Source: Bradyrhizobium aeschynomenes
GTDB lineage: Bacteria > Pseudomonadota > Alphaproteobacteria > Rhizobiales > Xanthobacteraceae
Direction of reading: 5' to 3'
Assembly (NCBI RefSeq): GCF_013178945.1
Contig: NZ_JABFDM010000008.1
Span: forward strand, 61,719 to 125,718
Length of the DNA stretch: 64,000 nucleotides
The translations under genes and the position numbers were made by a program. The notes under the pieces were generated by a model. That model saw only the letters and a list, made by a program, of their open reading frames with translations. It was not told where the DNA came from and ran no database searches. Shown here piece by piece: positions 1 to 7,646 of the stretch; positions within the stretch are counted from its first letter, which is position 1, and each line of letters opens with the position of its first letter.

Positions 1-1
1 C

Positions 2-868
2 AAGCTGGCCGAGAAGCCGGGGCCGGTCATCGTCGGCGCGGTGCAGGGCGCCTCGTGCTTCGGACCGGCCTACGAATTTCTCTTCATTCTCGAGACCGAA
101 CTGCGGCGGCGCAAGATGCGCGACCAGGTGCCGATGACCTTCGTGACCTCCGAGCCCTACATCGGCCATCTCGGCCTCGACGGCGTCGGCGACACCAAGG
201 GGTTGCTCGAAAGCGAGATGCGCGAGAAGCACGTCAAGTGGATCACCAGCGCGCGCGTCACCAAGGTCGAGGACGGCCGCATGTTCGTGGAGGAGGTGGC
301 GGACGACGGCTCGGTGCGTAAGACGCATGAGCTGCCGTTCGCGTATTCGATGATGCTGCCGGCGTTTCGCGGCGTCGGCGCCGTCAGAGGCATCGACAAG
401 CTGACCAACCCGCGCGGCTTCGTCGTCGTCGACAAGCATCAGCGCAACCCGGCCTATCCCAACGTCTTCGCCATCGGCGTCTGCGTCGCCATTCCGCCGA
501 TCGGGCCGACGCCGGTGCCGGTCGGCGTGCCCAAGACCGGCTTCATGATCGAGTCGATGGTCACCGCGACTGCCATGAACATCGGCGCGCTGCTGCGCGG
601 GCAGGAGCCCAAGACGCAGCCGACCTGGAATGCGATCTGCCTTGCGGACTTCGGCGATTCCGGCGTCGCCTTCCTGGCTCAGCCGCAGATTCCGCCGCGC
701 AACGTCAACTGGTCGTCGAAGGGCGAGTGGGTGCATTACGCCAAGGTCGCCTTCGAGAAGTATTTCCTGCGCAAGATGAGGCGCGGCACGCCTGAGCCGT
801 TCTACGAGAAATTCCTGCTCGACCGGCTCAACATCGCAAAGATCAAGGAAGTCAGGACGGGTACATGA
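2..868 (+). CDS. FAD/NAD(P)-dependent oxidoreductase, sulfide:quinone oxidoreductase-like (5' end outside window)
   Basis: The frame is open from the left edge, so the true start is outside the window and about 288 C-terminal residues are visible. The visible part opens with an internal Gly-rich stretch (GPVIVGAVQG) followed by the conserved Cys of the SCFGPAYEF segment. It then shows the FAD-proximal segment typical of this flavoprotein group (NVFAIGVCVAIPP) and the late SQR-type PKTGFMIESM region. Known members oxidise sulfide or a related sulfur donor and pass electrons to quinone at the cytoplasmic membrane face. The exact substrate is not proven here; a general NAD(P)H dehydrogenase-like flavoprotein is the alternative. 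The stop overlaps the thioredoxin start (ATGA), indicating translational coupling. Confidence 0.75.
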   Translation, partial: KLAEKPGPVIVGAVQGASCFGPAYEFLFILETELRRRKMRDQVPMTFVTSEPYIGHLGLDGVGDTKGLLESEMREKHVKWITSARVTKVEDGRMFVEEVADDGSVRKTHELPFAYSMMLPAFRGVGAVRGIDKLTNPRGFVVVDKHQRNPAYPNVFAIGVCVAIPPIGPTPVPVGVPKTGFMIESMVTATAMNIGALLRGQEPKTQPTWNAICLADFGDSGVAFLAQPQIPPRNVNWSSKGEWVHYAKVAFEKYFLRKMRRGTPEPFYEKFLLDRLNIAKIKEVRTGT

Positions 869-1305
869 GCGAGACCTTTCAGCTGGTGTGCGGCCAGTGC
901 GGGCAGATCAACCGTCTGCCCGCGGGCCGGGCGCCGACCCAGGGCAAATGCGGCAAATGCCACGCGCCGCTGTTCTCGGGTCACCCGATCGAGGTCGACC
1001 AGGCTGCGTTCGAACGCCACGTTGCGTATAGCGATCTGCCGCTGCTGGTCGACGTCTGGGCGCCGTGGTGCGGACCCTGCCGCGCAATGGCGCCGATGTT
1101 TGCGCGCGCTGCCCAAGAGTTGGAGCCGCGCGTGCAGCTTCTGAAGCTGAACTCCGACGAGGCGCCGGACGTCTCGGCGAAGTTCGGCATCTCCGGAATT
1201 CCCACCCTGCTGCTGCTGCAGAAGGGACAGGAGCTGGCGCGGATCTCGGGTGCGATGGACTCGCAACGAATCGTCGCCTGGACACGATCCGGCCTGCGGC
1301 ACTGA
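865..1305 (+). CDS. trxC: Thioredoxin 2-type protein with N-terminal zinc ribbon
   Basis: The 146-aa protein carries two N-terminal Cys pairs (C9/C12 and C29/C32), as in the zinc ribbon of TrxC. A thioredoxin fold follows with the redox motif WCGPC at residues 68-72 and the cis-Pro segment GISGIPTL. Known TrxC proteins are cytosolic disulfide reductases linked to oxidative stress. It overlaps the preceding flavoprotein by 4 bases, so the two are probably co-expressed; a role in sulfur-species or redox handling is inferred from that pairing. Confidence 0.9.
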   Translation: MSETFQLVCGQCGQINRLPAGRAPTQGKCGKCHAPLFSGHPIEVDQAAFERHVAYSDLPLLVDVWAPWCGPCRAMAPMFARAAQELEPRVQLLKLNSDEAPDVSAKFGISGIPTLLLLQKGQELARISGAMDSQRIVAWTRSGLRH

Positions 1306-1320
1306 CGCCGCGCGACCGGC

Positions 1321-1334
1321 TTGATTACGCTCAA
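1321..1334. promoter_or_regulatory. FNR/FixK-like box upstream of the DUF2892 gene
   Basis: TTGATTACGCTCAA matches the FNR/FixK consensus TTGAT-N4-ATCAA at 9 of 10 defined positions. Its centre lies about 30 bases before the ATG at 1358, so a classical class II promoter would start transcription inside the small gene. It could serve ccoG downstream, act as a repressor site, or be fortuitous. Confidence 0.35.
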
Positions 1335-1357
1335 ATGCAACCATGAGGGACTATGCC

Positions 1358-1561
1358 ATGAACGTCGACAAAGCAGTTCTCACCTTCGCAGGATTCGTCG
1401 TCCTTCTCAGCCTCGCGCTCGGCTGGTACGTCAGTCCGTATTGGTTCCTGCTTGCCGCCTTTGCGGGCGTGAACATGATCCAGGCCTCGTTCACCGGCTT
1501 CTGTCCGGCGGCCATCGTGTTCAAGAAGCTGGGGCTGCGCAGCGGCAACGCGTTCTCCTGA
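1358..1561 (+). CDS. Small YgaP-like (DUF2892) inner-membrane protein
   Basis: The 67-aa product begins MNVDKAVLTFAG and has two hydrophobic helices separated by a short turn, ending in the FTGFCPAAIVFKKLG segment typical of the DUF2892/YgaP transmembrane family. An ATG five codons upstream (1343) is in frame, but the GAGGGA ribosome site at 1345-1350 fits the start at 1358 and overlaps the earlier one. Family members are often found beside sulfur-handling proteins, consistent with the SQR-like flavoprotein and thioredoxin upstream. Precise function is unknown. Confidence 0.8.
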   Translation: MNVDKAVLTFAGFVVLLSLALGWYVSPYWFLLAAFAGVNMIQASFTGFCPAAIVFKKLGLRSGNAFS

Positions 1562-1608
1562 GCCGGTCGGACGAAGGATGGGCGAGATGAAGATGAAGCG
1601 AGGATCTC

Positions 1609-3054
1609 ATGGCTGACTCGGACGAAACCTATATCGTCGGTCCGCTCTACAAGGCGCGCGACAAGGTCTATCCGGCAGCCGTGCACGGCCGCTTTCGCCG
1701 CATCAAATGGACGATTCTCTGCATCACGCTCGGCATCTACTATTTGCTGCCCTTCGTGCGCTGGGACCGCGGTCCCGGCATGCCGAACCAGGCGGTGCTG
1801 GTCGATTTCCCGCACCGTCGGTTCTACTTCTTCTTCATCGAGCTGTGGCCGCAGGAGGTCTACTACTTCACGGGCCTCCTGATCATTGCGGCGGTCGCCC
1901 TGTTCCTGATGAACGCGGTGGCCGGCCGGCTGTGGTGCGGCTATCTCTGTCCGCAGACGGTTTGGACCGACCTGTTCTACGCCGTCGAGCGCTGGGTCGA
2001 GGGCGACCGGCGCGAGCGCATGCTCAGCGACAAGCGCGGCTGGACCTTCACCCACATTCGCCAGGTCGCGCTCAAGCACTTCCTCTGGATCATGATCGGC
2101 TGGTGGACCGGCGGCGCCTGGGTGCTGTATTTCGACGATGCGCCGACCCTGGTGAAGGACCTCGCCACCTTCCAGGCGCCGTTCACGGCCTATCTGTGGA
2201 TCGGCATCCTGACCGCGACGACCTACGTGTTCGCCGGCCACGCCCGCGAGCAGGTCTGCATCTACATGTGCCCGTGGCCACGGATTCAGGCGGCGCTGAC
2301 CGACGAATGGGCGCTCAATGTCACCTACAAGGGCGATCGCGGCGAGCCGCGGATGTCGGTCAAGAAGGCCGAGGCGGCGCGGTTGCAGGGGGCACCGGCC
2401 GGCGATTGCGTCGATTGCCACCAGTGCGTCAACGTCTGCCCGACCGGCGTCGACATCCGCCACGGTATCCAGCTCGGCTGCATCCAGTGCAGCCTGTGCA
2501 TCGACGCCTGCGACAGCGTCATGACGCAGATCGGCCGGCCGACCGGCCTGATCGGCTACGACACCGATATCAACGTCCAGCGCCGGAAAGAGGGAAAGCC
2601 GGAAATCTACCGGATCATCCGGCCGCGCACGATCATCTATGCGAGCTTCATCGCCATCGTCGGCGGCATCATGCTGTACTCGCTGGCGACTCGGGGCACG
2701 ATGGGCATCAACGTCCTGCATGAACGCAATCCGCTGTTCGTGCAGCTGTCGGATGGCGGCGTACGCAACGACTACACGGTCCGCCTGCTCAACAAGCGTG
2801 GTGCGCGGGACTTCGTCCTCGACGTCGTCGGCCTGCCGAACGCCAAGGTGACGGTGGCCGGCGAGACGCGCGAGCAGGATGGCCGCATGATCATCGACGT
2901 CGGCCAGGACCAGACCCGTGAAATTCGCATGTCGATCGAGGCCAAGGGAGCCGATCTCCCCGCGACGCCGGTCGACATCGAGATCAAGATCACCGATCCG
3001 GCCACCGGCACGTCGGTGAGCAAGCACGATCATTTCGTACCGCCGACGCGATAG
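1609..3054 (+). CDS. ccoG: Cytochrome c oxidase accessory protein CcoG (FixG/RdxA)
   Basis: This 481-aa protein has about five predicted membrane helices. Polyferredoxin-type cysteine motifs are visible: CGYLCPQTVW near residue 105, CIYMCPWPRIQ near 220, and a dicluster region CVDCHQCVNVCPTG then CIQCSLCIDACD near 268-305. A C-terminal Ig-like (FixG_C) domain follows. CcoG/FixG proteins help copper handling and assembly of the cbb3-type high-affinity oxidase needed for microaerobic growth. The ccoNOP genes are not in this window. A GAGGA ribosome site precedes the ATG and a strong terminator follows the gene. Confidence 0.92.
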   Translation: MADSDETYIVGPLYKARDKVYPAAVHGRFRRIKWTILCITLGIYYLLPFVRWDRGPGMPNQAVLVDFPHRRFYFFFIELWPQEVYYFTGLLIIAAVALFLMNAVAGRLWCGYLCPQTVWTDLFYAVERWVEGDRRERMLSDKRGWTFTHIRQVALKHFLWIMIGWWTGGAWVLYFDDAPTLVKDLATFQAPFTAYLWIGILTATTYVFAGHAREQVCIYMCPWPRIQAALTDEWALNVTYKGDRGEPRMSVKKAEAARLQGAPAGDCVDCHQCVNVCPTGVDIRHGIQLGCIQCSLCIDACDSVMTQIGRPTGLIGYDTDINVQRRKEGKPEIYRIIRPRTIIYASFIAIVGGIMLYSLATRGTMGINVLHERNPLFVQLSDGGVRNDYTVRLLNKRGARDFVLDVVGLPNAKVTVAGETREQDGRMIIDVGQDQTREIRMSIEAKGADLPATPVDIEIKITDPATGTSVSKHDHFVPPTR

Positions 3055-3117
3055 GACGGTCACTGCTCGGGTCACCGCGGCAGGGCCGTTGCGCCGGCGA
3101 CGTCGGCAGCTGATGCC

Positions 3118-3149
3118 AAAGAGGGAGGGGCAGCCGCTCCTCCCTCTTT
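3118..3149 (+). terminator. Rho-independent terminator after ccoG
   Basis: An 11-bp perfect inverted repeat (AAAGAGGGAGG at 3118-3128, CCTCCCTCTTT at 3139-3149) encloses a 10-base loop and runs into TTTT. It lies 63 bases after the ccoG stop and closes the SQR-Trx-CcoG transcription unit. Confidence 0.85.
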
Positions 3150-3166
3150 TCATTTGTCGAGTCCGG

Positions 3167-3180
3167 TTGTTTCAGATCAA
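3167..3180. promoter_or_regulatory. FNR/FixK-like box upstream of small membrane gene
   Basis: TTGTTTCAGATCAA matches TTGAT-N4-ATCAA at 9 of 10 positions. A class II promoter centred here would start transcription near 3215, leaving a 40-base leader before the ATG at 3256, which is a normal geometry. It suggests low-oxygen control of the following gene. Confidence 0.5.
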
Positions 3181-3255
3181 TGATGCGCGCGCACGGCAGG
3201 CAGAGCATCGTCATGTCAAGGGATCGATGTTGTTCCGAATGACGGAGAATGACAG

Positions 3256-3462
3256 ATGTTCAAGGTCGCAGTTCTCATCTGGGTCATGCTGGGCACCGTG
3301 CTGGCGGGTAGTGCGGTCACGGCGTTGTTGACGGTGCAGGGGCTGGTGGCGAGCCCCATGAAGGACCTGCCGCTGGCGGCGCTGGCCGGCTTCATCGTCG
3401 CGATGCCGTTGTCCTACTTCGTTGCAGCGAAGATCAGCCGCAACGGACGCCGCACCGCCTGA
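3256..3462 (+). CDS. Small two-helix membrane protein, function unknown
   Basis: The 68-aa product has two hydrophobic helices (residues about 3-25 and 42-60) and a basic tail (KISRNGRRTA), so it is expected in the inner membrane with the C-terminus inside. GGAG lies about 10 bases before the ATG. It stands alone between the ccoG terminator and a non-coding repeat region, with an FNR/FixK-like box about 80 bases upstream. I do not recognise a characterised family. Confidence 0.7.
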   Translation: MFKVAVLIWVMLGTVLAGSAVTALLTVQGLVASPMKDLPLAALAGFIVAMPLSYFVAAKISRNGRRTA

Positions 3463-3584
3463 CAGGCGCGAGCCGGACAAATAGGCGTTCACGGGGTCAA
3501 ACAGCGTATTTGCGGAATGCGCGGGAGCGGGACGTCATGAACCGTTCCCGCGGCGCGGATGCGCCCGGGTGGCTCCGGTCCGTT

Positions 3585-4130
3585 CCGCCCTTTGAAGAGG
3601 GCGCGGGGAATGCCGGGCGCTGGCCGCACCCATGGCCCGCCTGCAGAAAAAAAGCAGGCGGCAGTCACCACAGGTTCAGCCGAGTCATCCCGGCATTCCC
3701 CACGCGATGGTCTTCACGCTTATCTCGCGCTCTCCTCGGTGTACCGGCTCGTTAGCCACCGTCGCCCGAGGGGATCATCATCACCCCAAAGGCTTGGCGC
3801 CAGCATCGGGGCGCCAGGACCACGCGTCTTCACGTCCGCCATCAGCTGTTCGTCCGCGCGCACCAGAGCACGCTGCAGCACGATCGCGGCCACCGCATCC
3901 CACCCCGCGTCTCGTGACGATCGCGATACGCCCCTGTTGCCGGAGCGGGATAGGCGCACTGAACCACAAATTCCGAAAAAAAGAAATAGAAAAGTCGCGC
4001 ATGGCGCGGTGCCGGCCGCGATCCTCCTGTAGCGGCTTGTGAAATGAGCGTTTCGGAAGGGCGGTTCCGGATGCGATTGCAGGCCTGGGTGCCGAGCGGA
4101 CGTATCGTCGTCGCGAGGTGAGTCGCCCGA
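3585..4130. repeat. Dispersed structured intergenic repeat, copy A
   Basis: This ~545-base block shares colinear segments with 54165-54710 (copy B) and 58251-58490 (copy C). Its 5' part folds as an outer stem GGGGAATGCCGGG (3605-3617) with CCCGGCATTCCCC (3689-3701), enclosing an inner hairpin CCGCCTGC (3637-3644) with GCAGGCGG (3654-3661) and an A-rich loop. A further hairpin is TGGCGCC (3795-3801) with GGCGCCA (3810-3816). Arm sequences differ among copies but still pair. The segment GTGAGTCGCCCG (4118-4129) recurs at the same distance in copy B. No coding capacity is credible. Confidence 0.8.
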
Positions 4131-4510
4131 CGAGCAGCGGGTCGCCGGGCTCAGATCGGCGGTGTGGCCGACGTTGTTCCATCATCCGGGGAGCCGGGCC
4201 GCCCTGAGTGGTGCATCTCCTGGTTGTCCGGGCCGCGCAGCCGCGTTAGGTTGCGAGTGATTATTACGGGCGGGGAGCTGCCCGGCCATTCGTATTGATA
4301 GTTGAGCCCGGAAGTCCGGGCTTCATTCGTGCAAAGCAAATGAGATCCTGCCCAAGAGATGATGTGGATTTCCCGATTGCTCCGTTTGTCAAGTGCGTCG
4401 CCATGCGCCCGGCTCGGTATGGCAAGGGCCGGGTCGCAGCGGTGGAGTCGGGCTGAACGGCGTTGCGCGTTGCCCCGGCACATGTTGCGAGCCTTGGGCG
4501 GAGCAACCCC
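4131..4510. other. Non-coding stretch before the radical SAM gene
   Basis: No convincing gene is seen here. One palindrome, AGCCCGGA (4305-4312) with TCCGGGCT (4315-4322), could form a short hairpin about 190 bases before the next gene; it is not followed by a T run on the plus strand. The promoter of the radical SAM operon should lie in this interval but no clear -35/-10 pair can be named. Confidence 0.4.
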
Positions 4511-5980
4511 ATGAAGGTTGCCTTCGTTCACACGCCGATGCCGCGGGTGATCGTGCCGGAACGGCGGCGCTATTGGCAAGCATTCGATACCCGCTACCAC
4601 GCAGCGCATCCGAACCTGCGTCCGATGCGCAAGGTGATGTGGGAACTGCCACACTGGATGCATTGGCTCGGAGGCGTGCTGCGTGCACGCGGGTACCTGG
4701 ATCAGGTCGCGATCGACTTCTACACGGACGGCTGCGAGTTGTCGGGAATCGATGAGGAGGCAACGGCCCGCATGCTGCGCGAGGTGCCCGCCGATATCTT
4801 CCTGTTCTCGCCGATGGCGCCCAATCTGCGCTACGCATTGCAGATCGCAGGTCTCGCCAAGCAGCTTCATTCGCGGTGCCGCACGGTCTTCGGCGGCGTC
4901 GCAGCCACGCCGCTGGCCGAGCAGGTGGCCGCCGAGCCTGCGGTGGATTTCGTCATTGCCGGCCGCGGCGAGCAGGCGCTGCCGGCGCTGCTCGACAGCC
5001 TGAGCGGACGGTTGCCGCTCGACGAGGTCGGGCATCTGGTGCGGCGGCTGGATGACGGACGGATCGTCAGGACGGCGAGGACCTATCCCTGGCTGCCGGT
5101 CGGAGCGATCCCGATGCCGGTTGTCGAGCTGTTTCCGGCCGAGGCCGGCGAGTGCCTGCGCTACATCCGGTTGGTGAGGGCGCTGGGCTGCCCCTTCGAA
5201 TGTCCGTTCTGCACGATCCAGACCATCGGCCGCAGCGCCGACAGTTTCACCATCGACCGCGTGCTCGCCGAGCTCGATGCCTATCGCGATCACTATGGCC
5301 GCCACCATCACGTCTATTTCGGCGACGAGACCTTCACCATGCATCCGAAACGGACGTTGGAATTCTGCGCGGCCTTGGAGGCGCGGGGCGACGTCATCTA
5401 CGACATCCAGACCCGCCCCGACCTGTTGACCGATGCGGCCCTGCTCGACGGCCTGCGGCGCAGCGGGTGCGCCTGGATCGAGATCGGGATCGAGGCGCTG
5501 CGCGGCGCGGACCATCGCGTCCTGAAAGGTGGCCGCGGCGGCGCGGAGTTCACCGATACATTGAAGCGGGTCCGGGATGCCGGCCTCAATGCCTGCTCGT
5601 TCCTGATCAACGGACTGCCGACGCAGACCCTCGACGACATGCGCAGATCGATCGACGACGTCTGCGAGCTGATCGGGCGCCGGCTGCTGTTTGCGTCCTA
5701 CATCTTCGGCATGGTGCCGTATCCCGGCAGCCAATACCATGCCGAGCCCCACCGCTTCGGCATCGAGCTGCTGCACCGCGACTACCATCTCTATCACGAG
5801 GAGCTGCCGCCGGTGTACAGGACGGCGCATGCCGGGCCGGACGCGATGCACCGCGTGCTTCAGGATGGCGTCATGGCGCTTGGAGAAGCGATGACGCTGA
5901 GCGAGGATCAGTGGCCGGACCACATGGCAGGGATGCCCCGGGATGGGTACGGAACGTTCTGGAATCTGCCTCACTCGTAG
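4511..5980 (+). CDS. B12-binding-type radical SAM protein
   Basis: The 489-aa protein has an N-terminal cobalamin-binding-like Rossmann domain (residues about 1-190, start MKVAFVHTP, later VFGGVAATP and VIAGRGEQALP). A radical SAM TIM barrel follows with the [4Fe-4S] motif C227-x3-C231-x2-C234, and later FGDETFTM and IEIGIEAL segments. The ATG at 4511 has GGCGGAG eight bases upstream; an upstream in-frame TTG is less likely. Family members catalyse methylation or rearrangement on unactivated carbon; the substrate cannot be told from sequence. The next gene starts about 20-35 bases downstream, suggesting one operon with the nucleosidase-like fusion. Confidence 0.85.
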   Translation: MKVAFVHTPMPRVIVPERRRYWQAFDTRYHAAHPNLRPMRKVMWELPHWMHWLGGVLRARGYLDQVAIDFYTDGCELSGIDEEATARMLREVPADIFLFSPMAPNLRYALQIAGLAKQLHSRCRTVFGGVAATPLAEQVAAEPAVDFVIAGRGEQALPALLDSLSGRLPLDEVGHLVRRLDDGRIVRTARTYPWLPVGAIPMPVVELFPAEAGECLRYIRLVRALGCPFECPFCTIQTIGRSADSFTIDRVLAELDAYRDHYGRHHHVYFGDETFTMHPKRTLEFCAALEARGDVIYDIQTRPDLLTDAALLDGLRRSGCAWIEIGIEALRGADHRVLKGGRGGAEFTDTLKRVRDAGLNACSFLINGLPTQTLDDMRRSIDDVCELIGRRLLFASYIFGMVPYPGSQYHAEPHRFGIELLHRDYHLYHEELPPVYRTAHAGPDAMHRVLQDGVMALGEAMTLSEDQWPDHMAGMPRDGYGTFWNLPHS

Positions 5981-6001
5981 CGGGGGTGGAAACCACGTGC
6001 G

Positions 6002-7639
6002 ATGTCGGAGGCCGTCGTGAGACTGCAGAAGATCGCCACGCTGCTGCAACGGCTCCGGCGGCCGGCTTTCGAGCCGGACAGGGTCGATGCCCACGCGGCC
6101 CGCTTCGCAGTAGCGAAAGACAGTCGCGACCTGTTCGATGTCGCTTGCGACGCCGGGCTCGACGCGCTCGATACCACGCCACCCGAAGCCTATCGGAGTT
6201 GGCTGCAGCTCGATCCCTACAGCATTCGCGTCTTTGAGGACTTCGCGCAGCACGCGCCGCATCTCCGGCGCATCCAGGGCTATTACACGCTGTTCGTTCT
6301 GCGCGCGCACGATTTCGATGCGTTCGTCAAGGGCCGGCTGCGCTACGAGGAGCTCAGCGTCGATCGCGTGGTGCGGCTGCCAACCTTCGCGATCAACCCG
6401 GAGCAGCATCCCGGCGATGCTCCTGGGGGTGACGAAGTGGGGCTCGGTGCGCTGGTGTTCGACATGGGCGCGCGCAACAGCAGCCTCGGTCCGGCCTACA
6501 GCCGCTGGATCGTCGCTGACATGCTCTGGCGCCTGGATCATCTGCTGGTGCAGAACCCGGACATCGACAAGGTCGGCATCTTCGCCACCAACAAATCCTC
6601 GATCGACCTTGCCATCTACTTCGAGATGAAGCCGGTTGCGAGCATTCTCAGCGAGCGCTTCCCGGACTGGAAGATCTATCTCGCCAGCAGGAAGACCTAT
6701 TTCGATCAGGTCCGGACACGAGACGAGCTCGCGCCGCTCTATCGCAGCAATGTGTGGACCAGATCCTATGAGATTTCACCCCAGGAACGTAAGCTGCTCG
6801 GCGAGAAGATGGAGCCGATCTACCGCGCCCGCCTGCGCCGGCGGCAGCGGGATGTCATCCGGAGGACGCCCATGAACGGGCCACTGGAATGCGATGTGCT
6901 CATCGTCGTGGCGACCAAGCTCGAGCGCGACACCGTGCTGGGTCATATCAAGAGCCTTCCGGGACCCCGGGGGTATGATCGCCGCTTCGGACAGAGACGG
7001 ACCTATTACGACTTCGGCGAGCTCGGCGGCGCACGGGTGGCGATGGTCCAGTGCGAGATGGGGGCTGGCGCGCCCGGAGCCTCGCAGGCCACCGCCAGCG
7101 ATGCGATCGACGAACTGCGGCCGCACAGCGTCGTGCTTGCGGGCATCGCCTTTGGCGTATCGCCCGACAAACATCAGATCGGCAGCATTCTGATCAGCCA
7201 ACAGCTCAGGCCGTACGAATTGCAGCGGGTCGGCGTCGATGCGCAGGGCCAGCTGCGGCTGATTGCCCGCGGCGACCGCGTGACCGCCTCGACGCGGCTG
7301 CTTGGGCGCCTCCGGGCGGCCGAGGCCGACTGGGACGGGGCGGCGGTCAGCGCGGGGCTGCTGCTGTCCGGAGAGAAGCTGGTCGACAATCTCGACTTCC
7401 GCAACCAGCTCACATCGTTCGAGCCGGAGGCGATCGGCGGGGAAATGGAAGGCGCCGGGCTCTATGCAGCCTGCGCCGACCGCAACACCGACTGGATCAT
7501 CGTCAAGGCGGTCTGCGACTGGGCCGACGGCAACAAGCACGAGAACAAGCGCGAGCGGCAGCAACTCGCTGCGCGCGAGGCATTCGGCTTCGTCTTTCAC
7601 GCCATCGCGCAGGGCGGCTTCGCCCGACACCGGAGCTGA
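6002..7639 (+). CDS. Fusion protein: uncharacterised N-terminal domain plus phosphorylase/nucleosidase-like domain
   Basis: The 545-aa product has an unrecognised N-terminal half (about 1-285). Residues 150-235 (VFDMGARN, VGIFATNKSSIDLAIYFEM) faintly resemble an acyltransferase-like fold, but this is weak. The C-terminal half (about 296-540) looks like the PNP/MTA-SAH nucleosidase superfamily: IVVATKLERDTV at its start, GGEMEGAG at 479-486 carrying the base/sugar-binding Met-Glu, and CDWAD at 505-509 carrying the catalytic-type Asp. Such domains occur as stand-alone nucleosidases and as effectors of defence or NLR-like proteins. The start may be GTG 6017, which has GGAG six bases upstream, better than ATG 6002. 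It converges with the eCIS operon, 7 bases away. Confidence 0.7.
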   Translation: MSEAVVRLQKIATLLQRLRRPAFEPDRVDAHAARFAVAKDSRDLFDVACDAGLDALDTTPPEAYRSWLQLDPYSIRVFEDFAQHAPHLRRIQGYYTLFVLRAHDFDAFVKGRLRYEELSVDRVVRLPTFAINPEQHPGDAPGGDEVGLGALVFDMGARNSSLGPAYSRWIVADMLWRLDHLLVQNPDIDKVGIFATNKSSIDLAIYFEMKPVASILSERFPDWKIYLASRKTYFDQVRTRDELAPLYRSNVWTRSYEISPQERKLLGEKMEPIYRARLRRRQRDVIRRTPMNGPLECDVLIVVATKLERDTVLGHIKSLPGPRGYDRRFGQRRTYYDFGELGGARVAMVQCEMGAGAPGASQATASDAIDELRPHSVVLAGIAFGVSPDKHQIGSILISQQLRPYELQRVGVDAQGQLRLIARGDRVTASTRLLGRLRAAEADWDGAAVSAGLLLSGEKLVDNLDFRNQLTSFEPEAIGGEMEGAGLYAACADRNTDWIIVKAVCDWADGNKHENKRERQQLAAREAFGFVFHAIAQGGFARHRS

Positions 7640-7646
7640 GCCGTCC

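Noticed and set aside
3559..4042. Overlapping open frames within repeat copy A
   Set aside because: The sequence recurs at 54 and 58 kb with indels that shift frames; hairpins rather than codons are conserved.
4151..6541. Long open frame on the minus strand across the radical SAM gene
   Set aside because: Mirror of a strongly coding plus-strand gene in GC-rich DNA; composition (Arg/His/Gln-rich) is that of an antisense frame.
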